39,282 bases of DNA. Source: Thermus thermamylovorans (lineage in GTDB: Bacteria; Deinococcota; Deinococci; Deinococcales; Thermaceae). This document shows, in pieces, positions 32,127 through 39,282 of the stretch; the stretch's first letter is position 1, and each line of letters opens with the position of its first letter. The notes under the pieces are model-generated. The model did no database searches, had not been told where the DNA came from, and saw only the letters and a list, made by a program, of their open reading frames with translations. The position numbers were made by a program, and so were the translations under genes. Location: assembly GCF_004307015.1 (NCBI RefSeq), contig NZ_SIJL01000003.1, positions 149,120 to 188,401 on the forward strand, in the 5' to 3' direction.

Positions 32127-33323
32127 ATGGCCAAGCTGCTAGGCCTTCTCCTCCTCCTGGCCCCCGCCCTGGCCCAGGCGGAGGTGACCTTCTGGCACTC
32201 CATGGATGGCCCCGCGGGCAGGCTCCTCTCCGCCTTTGCCCAGGAGTTCAACGCCCGCCAGGGGCTCTACCGGGTGGTGCCCCAGTACGTGGGGAGCTAC
32301 CGGGACGCGGAGACCCGGCTGGTGGCCGCCCTGCGGGTGGGGGGGCAGCCGGTCCTCTTCCAGGCGGAGATCGCCTTCTTCCCCCGGTTGGTGGCGGAGG
32401 GGCGCGCCCTGGCCCTGGACCCCTACCTGAGCCTGGACCGGGCCTTCCTGGAGGACCTCTTCGAGCCCGCCTGGAACTACGGGGTGGTGGACGGGCGGCG
32501 CTTTGGCCTGCCCCTGAACACCTCCACCCCGGTCCTCTTCTACAACCTGGACGCCCTGCGGGCCCGGGGCCTCCGCCCGCCCCGGAACTGGCGGGAGTTC
32601 GAGGAGGCGGCCCGGGCCTTGGCCTCCAGGCAAGCCCGGGGGTTCATCTTCGTCACCGACCCCCAGGCCTGGCTCTTCGAGGCCATGGTGACCTCCCGTG
32701 GGGGCAGCCTGATCCGCGATGGGAGGCCCAACTTCCTCTCCCGGGAGGTGCAGGAGGCCCTGGAGATGCTCCTGCGGCTGGAGCGGGCCGGGGCCCTTTC
32801 CGTGCGCAGCATGGCCGAGGCCACCTTCGCCCAGCTGGACTTCGTGCGCACCCGGGGGATGATGGTCATGGCCTCCATCGCCAACTGGCCTGCCGCCGAG
32901 AACTTCGCCTTTGCCTTCGCCCTGGGGGTGGCCCCCGTGCCCCGGGAGGAGGGGGGGCGGGTGCCCTTGGGCGGGGCCCAGCTGGTGGTCCTCCAGGGGG
33001 CCTCTGAGGCCCAGGTGCGGGGGGCCTTGGAGTTCTGGCGCTACCTGATGGAGCCCGGAAACGTGGCCCGCTGGGTGGAGGCCAGCTACTACGTGCCCGT
33101 GCGCCGCTCGGCCCTGCCCCTTCTGGAGGGCTTCTACCGGGAGAACCCCTTCCGCCGGGTGGCCTTTGAGCAGATCGCCGTGGCCCAGGAGCGGCCCCGC
33201 CATCCCCAGTTTTTCGCCTGGGCGGGGGTGCTGGCCGAGGCCCTGGAGCGGAGCCTGAAGGGCGGGCTGCCGCCGGGAAGAGCCCTGGAGGAGGCCCAGA
33301 AAAAGGCGGAGGCCATCCGCTAG
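32127..33323 (+). CDS. ABC transporter solute-binding protein (UgpB-like) 2
   Basis: 398-aa paralogue of the preceding gene; the two align along their length (VTFWHSMDGPAGRLLSAFAQEFN, VLFQAEIAFFPRL, GLPLNTSTPVLFYNLD, PRNWREFEEAARAL, VTSRGGSLIRDG, ending EALERSLKGG). Signal peptide LLGLLLLLAPALAQA, no lipobox. It probably arose by tandem duplication and now binds a different or related ligand, since binding-site stretches differ. Own -10 suggests separate regulation. No membrane components follow: the next gene is an isomerase-like protein. Confidence 0.88.
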   Translation: MAKLLGLLLLLAPALAQAEVTFWHSMDGPAGRLLSAFAQEFNARQGLYRVVPQYVGSYRDAETRLVAALRVGGQPVLFQAEIAFFPRLVAEGRALALDPYLSLDRAFLEDLFEPAWNYGVVDGRRFGLPLNTSTPVLFYNLDALRARGLRPPRNWREFEEAARALASRQARGFIFVTDPQAWLFEAMVTSRGGSLIRDGRPNFLSREVQEALEMLLRLERAGALSVRSMAEATFAQLDFVRTRGMMVMASIANWPAAENFAFAFALGVAPVPREEGGRVPLGGAQLVVLQGASEAQVRGALEFWRYLMEPGNVARWVEASYYVPVRRSALPLLEGFYRENPFRRVAFEQIAVAQERPRHPQFFAWAGVLAEALERSLKGGLPPGRALEEAQKKAEAIR

Positions 33324-33343
33324 GGCCCACCTGGGTGGGGCCC

Positions 33344-33349
33344 TAATAT
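33344..33349 (+). promoter_or_regulatory. -10 of the TIM-barrel gene (leaderless)
   Basis: TAATAT ends 6 nt before ATG 33356. Confidence 0.5.
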
Positions 33350-33355
33350 GGGAGC

Positions 33356-34123
33356 ATGCGGCTCGCCTTCAGTCCCTTCAACGCGGCCATGGGCTACGAG
33401 GAGGCCTTCCGCCTGGCGGCGGAGCTGGGGTTGGACCTGGAGGTGGCCTACGACCTGCACGAGGCCCTGCCCCTCCCCGACCCCAAGGCCCTCCGGGCCA
33501 CGGGGGAGGCCTTGGGGGTGGGCTTTACCCTGCACCTGCCCTTCGTGGAGATGAACCCGGCGAGCCTCATCCCCAGCGTCCGGGCCCTCTCCGAGGAGCG
33601 CCTTAAGCGGGCCCTGGAGTTCGGGGAAGCCCTAGGGGCCAAGGTGGGCGTCCTCCACACCGGCCAGGTACCCCTGCGCCACCCGGTGGCCCTGGAGCTG
33701 GCCCGGGAGGCCCTGGAGAGGACCCTGGCCGCTCTCCTCCCCTTGCCCTTTCCCGTTGCCCTGGAGAACCTGGCCCTTGCCGAGGGGGACCTCTTGCGGG
33801 GCCCCGAGGAACTCGGGGCCCTCCTCACCCGCTTTCCCCAGTACGGCTTCTGCCTGGACGTGGGCCACGCCCTGGTGGAGCTGGGTTCTCGGGGGCCTCG
33901 CCTCTACCAAGAGGCTTTGGGGCCACGCCTCCTCCACCTGCACCTTCACGACAACCACGGGCAGAAGGATGACCACCTGCCCGTGGGGGCCGGGGCGGTT
34001 CCCTGGGAAAAGCTGATCGATGGGCTGCGGGGCTTCCCCGGAACCGCTGCCCTGGAAGTGACCGGAGGTCCGGAAGGGGTGCGGCGGAGCCTTTCCCGCT
34101 TGCAAAGCCTCCTGGCACCCTAG
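33356..34123 (+). CDS. Sugar-phosphate isomerase/epimerase-like TIM barrel
   Basis: 255-aa member of the AP-endonuclease 2/xylose-isomerase-like family. Metal-site residues are in place: ALENLAL (Glu), YGFCLDVGHAL (Asp and His), HLHLHDNHGQKDDHLPVGAGAVPW (His and Asp cluster) and AALEVTGG (Glu). LHTGQ is an early ligand. The fold and motif set allow either sugar isomerase or endonuclease IV activity. The shorter length and HDNHG motif favour an isomerase or epimerase. Close to the solute-binding genes, so a joint sugar or polyol route is possible. ATG 33356, leaderless. Confidence 0.85.
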   Translation: MRLAFSPFNAAMGYEEAFRLAAELGLDLEVAYDLHEALPLPDPKALRATGEALGVGFTLHLPFVEMNPASLIPSVRALSEERLKRALEFGEALGAKVGVLHTGQVPLRHPVALELAREALERTLAALLPLPFPVALENLALAEGDLLRGPEELGALLTRFPQYGFCLDVGHALVELGSRGPRLYQEALGPRLLHLHLHDNHGQKDDHLPVGAGAVPWEKLIDGLRGFPGTAALEVTGGPEGVRRSLSRLQSLLAP

Positions 34124-34159
34124 CCCCTTGGGGGACATCTGTCCTTGCCGGGGTACGCT

Positions 34160-34193
34160 TATAGTGGTGAAGTGGGGGTTTGCGCCCCTCTTC
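34160..34193 (+). promoter_or_regulatory. -10 and leader hairpin of the cytochrome bc operon
   Basis: TATAGT (34160-34165) precedes a hairpin GAAG-T-GGGG...CCCC-T-CTTC (34169-34193) that lies at the 5' end of the expected fbc transcript, before GGAGG and ATG 34210. The hairpin could protect the mRNA end. No good -35 is seen. Confidence 0.45.
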
Positions 34194-34209
34194 ACAAAAG
34201 GGAGGCAGA

Positions 34210-34938
34210 ATGGTGGTAGACCGGATCGAGGTATACCTGGATGGGGCCAGCGAACCCTTGGCGGTGCTCCGGGAGCCCCCTTACCGGCTCAAGCTGGACA
34301 CCAAGGGCATTCCTGACGGGGAGCACGTCCTGCGGGTGATCGCCCATTTCCGCGGCGGAGGCCGGGAGATACGCGAGATCCCCTTCACGGTCAACAACTA
34401 CCCGGACGTCTTGGTCTTAGGGGTGGACGAGGGGGGGGAGGTCTCGGGCACCCTCGAGCTGCGCCTGGCGGTGGGCGAGCCCGAACTCCCCGTGGAGCCC
34501 GTGCGCTTCAACCCCATCTGGTACGTGGTGGCCTCGGTGGTCCTCCTGGGCGGCATCTGGGCCTACTTCGCCCTCTCCCCAGCCACGGAGGCCATCGTGG
34601 CCCAGGTAGCCCCGCCCGCCCAGGAGGGGGCGGCCCACGGGGAGACGGCGGCCCCGGTAGCCGCCGAGGTGGATCCCGAGGTGATGGCCCTAGGGGAGGG
34701 CATCTACGCCCAGCTCTGCGCCGCCTGCCACGGGGCGGCCGGCCAGGGCATCCCTCCGGTCATGCCTGCCCTGGCAGGGAACCCTAACCTCCGGGACGCG
34801 GGGATGGTCATCGATGTTACCCGAAACGGCCGCGGGGCCATGCCCCCTGTGGGAGCAGGGCTTTCTGAGGAGGAGCTGAAGGCCGTAGCCACCTTTATCC
34901 GCAACAGCTGGGGCAACGCCTTCGGCCCCGTGGAGTGA
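34210..34938 (+). CDS. fbcC: Cytochrome c subunit of the bc complex with Ig-like N-domain
   Basis: First gene of the four-gene bc operon known from T. thermophilus as fbcCDFB. 242 aa. Residues 1-65 look like an Ig-like beta sandwich (VYLDGASEPL, PPYRLKLDTKGIPDGEHVLRV, FTVNN). One membrane helix lies at about 103-122. A linker follows, then a cytochrome c domain with CAACH at 170-174 and axial Met211 in GAMPP. No signal peptide precedes the Ig-like part, so with the haem domain outside, the N-domain would face the cytoplasm. The c domain passes electrons from the Rieske protein to soluble carriers. GGAGG precedes ATG 34210; a start ten codons upstream is unlikely. Confidence 0.92.
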   Translation: MVVDRIEVYLDGASEPLAVLREPPYRLKLDTKGIPDGEHVLRVIAHFRGGGREIREIPFTVNNYPDVLVLGVDEGGEVSGTLELRLAVGEPELPVEPVRFNPIWYVVASVVLLGGIWAYFALSPATEAIVAQVAPPAQEGAAHGETAAPVAAEVDPEVMALGEGIYAQLCAACHGAAGQGIPPVMPALAGNPNLRDAGMVIDVTRNGRGAMPPVGAGLSEEELKAVATFIRNSWGNAFGPVE

Positions 34939-34947
34939 GGAGGGGCC

Positions 34948-35430
34948 GTGTACCGCAACGACCCGGTCCTTCCCACCTTTGCCCTGATCCTGGCTGCGGG
35001 CCTCTTCTACATGGCTTATCTGAATGGGGTTCACATCGCTCGCCTGCAGGGCCATACCCCTGAAGAGCTCTCCGTGGGCCAGATCGGGCTCATGGCTTTT
35101 GGGGCGGCTCTCCTCCTCTACGGCCTCATCGGCCTGATCTCTTATTGGTTGGAAGGGATAGAGCTCCGCCCGGGGCGCCATTTTCCCATCCCGGCCACCG
35201 CTCCGGTGGCTGCGGGGGTGGTCTTGGTCCTCCTCCTCACGGCCCTTTCCGGTTTCTTCGTGCGCCTTTTGGTCTATTCGGCCGAGACCGGCCACAACCC
35301 CACCTGGCTTCAGGGCCTCATCTTCGGGGCCATCAGTCTGGTGGTGGGGGGGCTCTTCGGCCTCTACCGCCGCTTCTTCGGGCGGGAAGAGGTCGTCACC
35401 GAGGGGGAGAAGAGCGAGTTTCCCTGGTAG
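34948..35430 (+). CDS. fbcD: Membrane subunit FbcD of the bc complex
   Basis: 160-aa membrane protein without known motif. Hydrophobic helices are at about 10-26, 45-66, 84-106 and 122-139, so four membrane spans. No haem-binding His pair or Cys motif is present, so a structural role in the four-subunit complex is likely. Position between the cytochrome c and Rieske genes is that of FbcD in T. thermophilus. GTG 34948 has AGGAGGGG just upstream; spacing to fbcC is 9 nt and to fbcF 11 nt, so the genes are one operon. Confidence 0.85.
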   Translation: MYRNDPVLPTFALILAAGLFYMAYLNGVHIARLQGHTPEELSVGQIGLMAFGAALLLYGLIGLISYWLEGIELRPGRHFPIPATAPVAAGVVLVLLLTALSGFFVRLLVYSAETGHNPTWLQGLIFGAISLVVGGLFGLYRRFFGREEVVTEGEKSEFPW

Positions 35431-35441
35431 GGAGGTGGGGC

Positions 35442-36071
35442 ATGGACGAGCGCGAGATCCGCTTGCGCACATCCCGGAGGCGGCTTTTCCTCAAGACCGC
35501 TATCGGCACCGGCATCGGCCTTTCCCTGGTTTCCGCTTTCTACGTGGGGGCCAGCCTCCGCCCCCGGGTGGAGGCCACCCCCGAGCGGGAGCCCTTGAAA
35601 CCCGGGGACATCCTGGTCTACGCCCAGGCGGGGGGGGAGCCTCGGCCCATCCCCCTGGAGGAGCTGAAGCCCGGGGACCCCTTCGTCCTGGCCTACCCCA
35701 TGGACCCCAGGACCCGGGTGGTGAAGAGCGGCGAGGCCAAGAACACCGTCCTGGTGGTACGCTATCCCCCGGAGGAGCTCTCCCCGGAGGTGGCCCAGCA
35801 CGGGGTGGAGGGGGTCATCGCCTACTCCGCGGTCTGCACCCACCTGGGCTGCATCATCAGCCAGTGGGTGGCGGACCGCCGGGCGGGCCTCTGCCCTTGC
35901 CACGGCGGGCTTTACGACCTGGCCCAGGGTGCCCGCGTCCTGGCCGGCCCTGTGCCCCGGCCCGTGCCCCAGCTCCCCCTCCGGGAGGAAGGCGGCCTCC
36001 TGGTGGCCGCCGGGGAGTTCTTGGGGGAGGTGGGTGTCCGGGCCCAGAGGGCCTGCTGCCGCCAGGTTTAG
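35442..36071 (+). CDS. fbcF: Rieske iron-sulfur protein
   Basis: Takes an electron from quinol at the Qo site and hands it to cytochrome c. 209 aa. Twin-arginine export signal SRRRLFLK (residues 11-18) ahead of the single membrane helix, as expected for a cofactor-loaded protein. Cluster box I CTHLGC holds C132, H134 and C137; box II CPCHGG holds C151, C153 and H154. C137 and C153 would form the disulfide. ATG 35442 is preceded by GGAGGTGGGG. Third gene of the operon. Confidence 0.95.
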   Translation: MDEREIRLRTSRRRLFLKTAIGTGIGLSLVSAFYVGASLRPRVEATPEREPLKPGDILVYAQAGGEPRPIPLEELKPGDPFVLAYPMDPRTRVVKSGEAKNTVLVVRYPPEELSPEVAQHGVEGVIAYSAVCTHLGCIISQWVADRRAGLCPCHGGLYDLAQGARVLAGPVPRPVPQLPLREEGGLLVAAGEFLGEVGVRAQRACCRQV

Positions 36072-36081
36072 GAGGGAGCCC

Positions 36082-37350
36082 ATGTACAAGTGGTTGGACG
36101 AGCGCCTAGACCTCTCCGGCTTCTACCAAAAGGTTCTGCGCAAGGCCTTTCCCGTTCACCACTCCTTCTTCCTGGGGGAGATCACCCTTTTCGCCTTCAT
36201 CGTCCTGGTCCTCACCGGGGTCTTTCTCACCCTGAACTACGAGCCCTCCACCCGCCCCGTGACCCTGGCCGATGGCCGCACCGTGCCCGCGGCCTACGCC
36301 AGCATCCTCTACATCGACAGCCTTCCCTTCGGAGCGGTGATCCGCAGCCTGCACCACTGGTCGGCCCACGTAATGATCGCCGCAGCTTTCCTGCACCTCC
36401 TGCGCATCCTGCTCACGGGGGCATACAAGAAGCCCCGGGAGCTCAACTACCTGGTGGGCCTGGCCCTTTTGGGCCTGGCGGTGGTCACCGCCTTCACCGG
36501 CTACGCCCTGCCCTACGACAACTATGCCGTCACCGCCACCCGCATCGGCTACGGCATCGCCGCCTCCATACCCTGGGTGGGCGGGGCCCTGGCGGAGGTG
36601 ATGTTCGGCGGGGAGTTTCCCGGTTCGGACCGGGCCATCCCCCGGCTCTACAGCCTCCACGTGCTCTGGCTGCCCCTACTCCTCGCCCTTCTCATCGGGC
36701 TTCACCTGGCCATCATGGTCAAGCAGAAGCACACCCAGCCCCGCTACGCCGAGCGGGTGGCCCCGGGGAAGATCCTGGGGGTGCCCATGTACCCCCAGCA
36801 GCTGGTGATGATGGGCATCCTCTTCGCCCTCTACGTGGGGATCATGGCCGTCCTTGCCGGGGCCTTCCTGGCCCATCCTGTAGAGGCCTTCGGGCCCCCC
36901 ACCCCCGAAACCCCTGCGGTAAAGCCCGACTGGTACTTCCTCTGGCTCTTCGGCCTCCTGCAGATCATCCCCGCCACCTGGCAGTTCCAGCTCTTCGGGG
37001 CCGTCATCGGGCCGGAGTTCATCGGCGGGGTGCTGATCCCGGGGATCCTGGCGGTGGTGGCCATCCTCCTGCCCTTCGTGGACACCCGCAAGGACAAGAT
37101 GCGCTACCTGGAGCTGCCCTCGGAGCACCCGGTGCGCACCAGCGCCATCCTGGCCCTCTTGGTCTTCTTCCTCATGGCCACCCTGGCGGGGTACAAGATC
37201 GACTTCCAGCAGCAGGGCTCCATCCTGGGGAACAACGCCGTCCTCTGGACCCTGGTCCTGGGCGGGCCTCTCCTCACCTTCTTCCTGTCCTACGCCCTGA
37301 TGCGGGTGTTCTACGGCAAGGCCGAGGAGAAGGAGCCCGGGGCCGCCTGA
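36082..37350 (+). CDS. fbcB: Cytochrome b of the bc complex
   Basis: Membrane core that oxidises menaquinol and cycles electrons through two haems b. 422 aa, cytochrome b6 and subunit IV parts fused. The haem ligand pairs appear to be H91/H105 and H193/H208. The second pair is 15 residues apart, as in cytochrome b6, not 14 as in mitochondrial cytochrome b. The Qo motif is PDWY (282-285) rather than PEWY; PDWY is the form reported for Gram-positive and Deinococcus-Thermus enzymes. ATG 36082 after GGAGGGAG. Last gene of the operon; a hairpin follows. Confidence 0.96.
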   Translation: MYKWLDERLDLSGFYQKVLRKAFPVHHSFFLGEITLFAFIVLVLTGVFLTLNYEPSTRPVTLADGRTVPAAYASILYIDSLPFGAVIRSLHHWSAHVMIAAAFLHLLRILLTGAYKKPRELNYLVGLALLGLAVVTAFTGYALPYDNYAVTATRIGYGIAASIPWVGGALAEVMFGGEFPGSDRAIPRLYSLHVLWLPLLLALLIGLHLAIMVKQKHTQPRYAERVAPGKILGVPMYPQQLVMMGILFALYVGIMAVLAGAFLAHPVEAFGPPTPETPAVKPDWYFLWLFGLLQIIPATWQFQLFGAVIGPEFIGGVLIPGILAVVAILLPFVDTRKDKMRYLELPSEHPVRTSAILALLVFFLMATLAGYKIDFQQQGSILGNNAVLWTLVLGGPLLTFFLSYALMRVFYGKAEEKEPGAA

Positions 37351-37351
37351 T

Positions 37352-37370
37352 CCCTGGCCAAAGGCCGGGG
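37352..37370 (+). terminator. Hairpin after fbcB
   Basis: CCCTGGCC (37352-37359) pairs with GGCCGGGG (37363-37370), one G-U pair, loop AAA. It comes directly after the fbcB stop. A second small stem, GGGACG/CGTCCC, is at 37380-37398. No T run. Confidence 0.5.
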
Positions 37371-37441
37371 AAAGGGCGAGGGACGCGAAAGCCGTCCCCC
37401 CCTGGGCCCTTCCCGCGGGGGGGCGGCCCTCGCAAGGGCAA

Positions 37442-37464
37442 ACCCCCGGGGAGCCCCCGGGGGT
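37442..37464 (-). terminator. Hairpin after rpsA
   Basis: ACCCCCGGG (37442-37450) pairs with CCCGGGGGT (37456-37464). On the minus strand it is followed by TTTG, so it may end rpsA mRNA. Confidence 0.5.
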
Positions 37465-37482
37465 GCCGGGCCTACCGGGGGC

Positions 37483-39096
37483 CTAGCCGGGCTTCTCCTC
37501 CTCCAGGCCCAGGCTGGCCAGGAGGTCCCCGTAGAGGTCCCCCAGCTTCACGCTGGCGCTGGCGGCGGGGACGGCGGAGGCGTCGTAGAGGTTGTACTCG
37601 GCCACGGCCCCGTACTCGTACTCCCGGCGTTCCTCGCGGCGCGGGGTGGGCCTCTTCTTGGCCCGGGCCTCCTTGCCCTTGGCCCGGCGGGGGCGCTCCT
37701 CCTCCCTGGGGGGCGGAGGGGGCAAAAGGCGCTTGCGGGAGAGGGAGATGCGCTGCTCCACGGGGTCGATGTGGAGGACCACCACCTCCACCTCGGCCCC
37801 CTTTTTGAAGAGGGCGGCGGGGTTTTCCACCCGGGTGTGGTCCAGCTCGGAGACGTGGACCAGCCCCTCCATGCCCGGCTCCAGCTCCACGAAGATCCCG
37901 AAGTCGGTGATCCCGGTGATCCGGCCCTGGACCACGGTCCCCGGGGGGTACTTCTCGGTGAGAAGCTGCCAGGGGTCGGGCTGGGTCTGCTTGAGGCCCA
38001 GGGAGAGGCGGCGCTCGGCGGGGTCCAGCCTGAGGACCACCGCCTCCACCTCGTCTCCCTCCTTCACCACCTCGGAGGGGTGCTTGGGGCGCTTGGTCCA
38101 GGAGAGCTCGGAGATGTGGATGAGCCCCTCGAGGCCCGGCTCCACCTCCACGAAGGCCCCGAAGGGGGTGAGGCCCACCACCTTGCCCCGGATCCGGCTG
38201 CCCACGGGATACTTCTCCGCCACGGTGGTCCAGGGGTCGGGGATGAGGGCCTTGATGGAGAGGTTCACCCGCTCCTTGGCCGGGTCCACCGAGACCACCT
38301 GGGCCCGCACCCGCTGCCCCTTGTGCAGGACCTCCCGGGGGTGGCCGAAGCGGCCCCAGGTGATCTCGGAGCGGTGGACGAGGCCGTCCACCGGGCCCAG
38401 GTTGACGAAGGCGCCGAAGTCGGTGACCTCCACCACCACGCCCTCCACCACCTGGCCGGGGCTTAGGCTTTGGAAGAAGGCCTCCTTGGCCCGCTTCTGC
38501 TCCTCCTCCAAGACCGCCCGGCGGGAGAGGAGAACCCGCCCCTTCTTGCGGTGGAACTCGATGATCTTGGCCAGGATCTCCTGGCCCACGTAGGCCTCGA
38601 GGTTGGGGGTGCGCCGGAGGTCCAGCTGGGAGGCAGGGATGAAGGCCTGCACGCCGTCCAGGTCAGCGACCACGCCCCCTTTGACCCTTTCCTTCACGGT
38701 GACGGTCACGGGTTCGCCCTTTTCGTAGAGCTCCTGGAGGCGGTCCCAGTGCTCCGTGGCCTCTACCTTTTTGCGGGAGAGGAGGATCTGCCCGGTCTCG
38801 GGGTCCACCCGGAGCACCTGGACCCGCACCGGGTCCCCCGGCTTGAGGAGCCCCTTGAGCTCCTCCTCGGTAAGGGGCTTTTCCGTGAGCTGGTTGAAGG
38901 GGATGATGCCCTCCGTCTTGGCGCCGACGTCCACCGCCACGCCCTCAGAACCCACCAGAACCACCTTGCCCATCAGGATCTGGCCGGGACGCACCCGCCG
39001 CTCCAGGCGGGCCTCGGCCTCCTGCAAGGCCTCCTCCATGCTGAACGTTTCCGGGGTCGGGCTAGCTCCGCTGACCTGGGTCGCCTTTTCTTCCAT
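37483..39096 (-). CDS. rpsA: 30S ribosomal protein S1
   Basis: Binds mRNA and helps load it on the 30S subunit. 537 aa, close to T. thermophilus S1. Five S1 (OB-fold) repeats can be followed: GQILMGKVVLVGSEGVAV, GEPVTVTVKERVKGGVVADL, GQVVEGVVVEVTDFGAFV, GSRIRGKVVGLTPFGAFV and GTVVQGRITGITDFGIFV. The C-terminal tail is rich in Arg, Lys, Pro and Glu and ends with YGDLLASLGLEEEKPG. ATG 39096 has AGGAAAGAGG upstream. A GTG at 39204 would add 36 residues of low-complexity character and is less likely. Own promoter; convergent with fbcB. Confidence 0.96.
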   Translation of the reverse strand: MEEKATQVSGASPTPETFSMEEALQEAEARLERRVRPGQILMGKVVLVGSEGVAVDVGAKTEGIIPFNQLTEKPLTEEELKGLLKPGDPVRVQVLRVDPETGQILLSRKKVEATEHWDRLQELYEKGEPVTVTVKERVKGGVVADLDGVQAFIPASQLDLRRTPNLEAYVGQEILAKIIEFHRKKGRVLLSRRAVLEEEQKRAKEAFFQSLSPGQVVEGVVVEVTDFGAFVNLGPVDGLVHRSEITWGRFGHPREVLHKGQRVRAQVVSVDPAKERVNLSIKALIPDPWTTVAEKYPVGSRIRGKVVGLTPFGAFVEVEPGLEGLIHISELSWTKRPKHPSEVVKEGDEVEAVVLRLDPAERRLSLGLKQTQPDPWQLLTEKYPPGTVVQGRITGITDFGIFVELEPGMEGLVHVSELDHTRVENPAALFKKGAEVEVVVLHIDPVEQRISLSRKRLLPPPPPREEERPRRAKGKEARAKKRPTPRREERREYEYGAVAEYNLYDASAVPAASASVKLGDLYGDLLASLGLEEEKPG

Positions 39097-39181
39097 GCCG
39101 CCTCTTTCCTCCTTACGCGCCTCCCCTAGGGAAGGCGGGCGCATCTCGCGCGCGTCCACACGAAAAGGCGGGGGAGGACCC

Positions 39182-39220
39182 TCACTCCCCGCTTCCGTGG
39201 GCACTGGCCCCGAAGGGCAT
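39182..39220 (-). CDS. Possible 12-residue upstream ORF in the rpsA leader
   Basis: ATG at 39220 lies 8 nt after the -10, where a leaderless transcript would begin. It encodes MPFGASAHGSGE and stops at TGA (39184-39182). It is in another frame than rpsA. It could be a leader peptide, but such short frames arise easily, so support is weak. Confidence 0.25.
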   Translation of the reverse strand: MPFGASAHGSGE

Positions 39221-39228
39221 ACCCCTCC

Positions 39229-39257
39229 TTTATACCACGGGGCCCTCCCTTTGCCAA
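39229..39257 (-). promoter_or_regulatory. Promoter of rpsA
   Basis: On the minus strand TTGGCA (39257-39252), a 17-bp spacer and TATAAA (39234-39229). Transcription should start near 39222 and leave a leader of about 125 nt. Confidence 0.75.
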
Positions 39258-39282
39258 GAGGCTGTAATTGGCCACCACATTT

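Noticed and set aside
39097-39204. N-terminal extension of S1 from GTG 39204
   Set aside because: The added residues are low complexity, and the T. thermophilus protein I recall starts at the equivalent of ATG 39096. A ribosome site lies before 39096.

Overview
This 39.3-kb window is the replication-origin neighbourhood of a Thermus chromosome (Deinococcota). The assignment rests on very high G+C with G/C-ending codons, the gene order parB-parA-rsmG-mnmG-dnaA-oriC-dnaN-eno-pyk, an origin with 13 DnaA boxes, an SLH/beta-barrel S-layer protein, a four-gene fbcCDFB-type cytochrome bc complex, and proteins that read as close homologues of the T. thermophilus ones I remember. The species cannot be fixed from the sequence alone.

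Layout. 1-1.5 kb: a zinc-ribbon protein cut by the left edge, inorganic pyrophosphatase and a glycerophosphodiester phosphodiesterase, all on minus. 1.5-4.5 kb: a membrane protein followed by the DNA-uptake genes comEA and comEC on plus. 4.5-8.6 kb: parB, parA, rsmG and mnmG on minus, with a near-perfect parS site filling the rsmG/mnmG gap and two weaker parS-like sites nearby. 8.6-14.1 kb: dnaA, oriC, dnaN, eno and pyk on plus. 14.1-19.3 kb: a hairpin-rich non-coding stretch, then minus-strand pairs and operons: radical-SAM/SPASM protein with a c-type cytochrome, and lipoprotein-dxs-MBL hydrolase. 19.6-22.9 kb: two envelope proteins, cysteine synthase on minus, an apparently broken exported-protein gene, and slyD. 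23.1-26.1 kb: the slpA-type S-layer gene with a strong promoter, a roughly 140-nt leader and an intrinsic terminator. 26.1-34.1 kb: uvrB, thrS, a PaaX-family regulator, two tandem solute-binding proteins without a transporter, and a TIM-barrel sugar-phosphate isomerase-like protein. 34.1-37.4 kb: the cytochrome bc operon. 37.4-39.3 kb: rpsA on minus with its promoter and a leader that may carry a tiny upstream ORF.

How the parts work together. The centre is the replication and segregation hub: DnaA binds oriC, DnaN clamps the polymerase, and ParA/ParB with parS move the origin. Competence genes lie convergent to parB. Energy and carbon genes (eno, pyk, bc complex) and envelope genes (S-layer, LolA-like, lipoprotein) surround it. 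A recurrent feature is a -10 hexamer placed 6-7 nt before the start codon with no room for a ribosome site, which implies leaderless mRNAs for at least seven genes.

I did not find tRNA or rRNA genes, insertion sequences or a CRISPR array. Most genes are recognisable core genes. The less ordinary items are the possible DnaA-trio elements on both sides of the origin's AT-rich region, the extra parS-like sites, the Ig-like domain fused to the bc-complex cytochrome c, the radical SAM/cytochrome pair, the orphan solute-binding pair with PaaX, and the TAG-interrupted gene before slyD.
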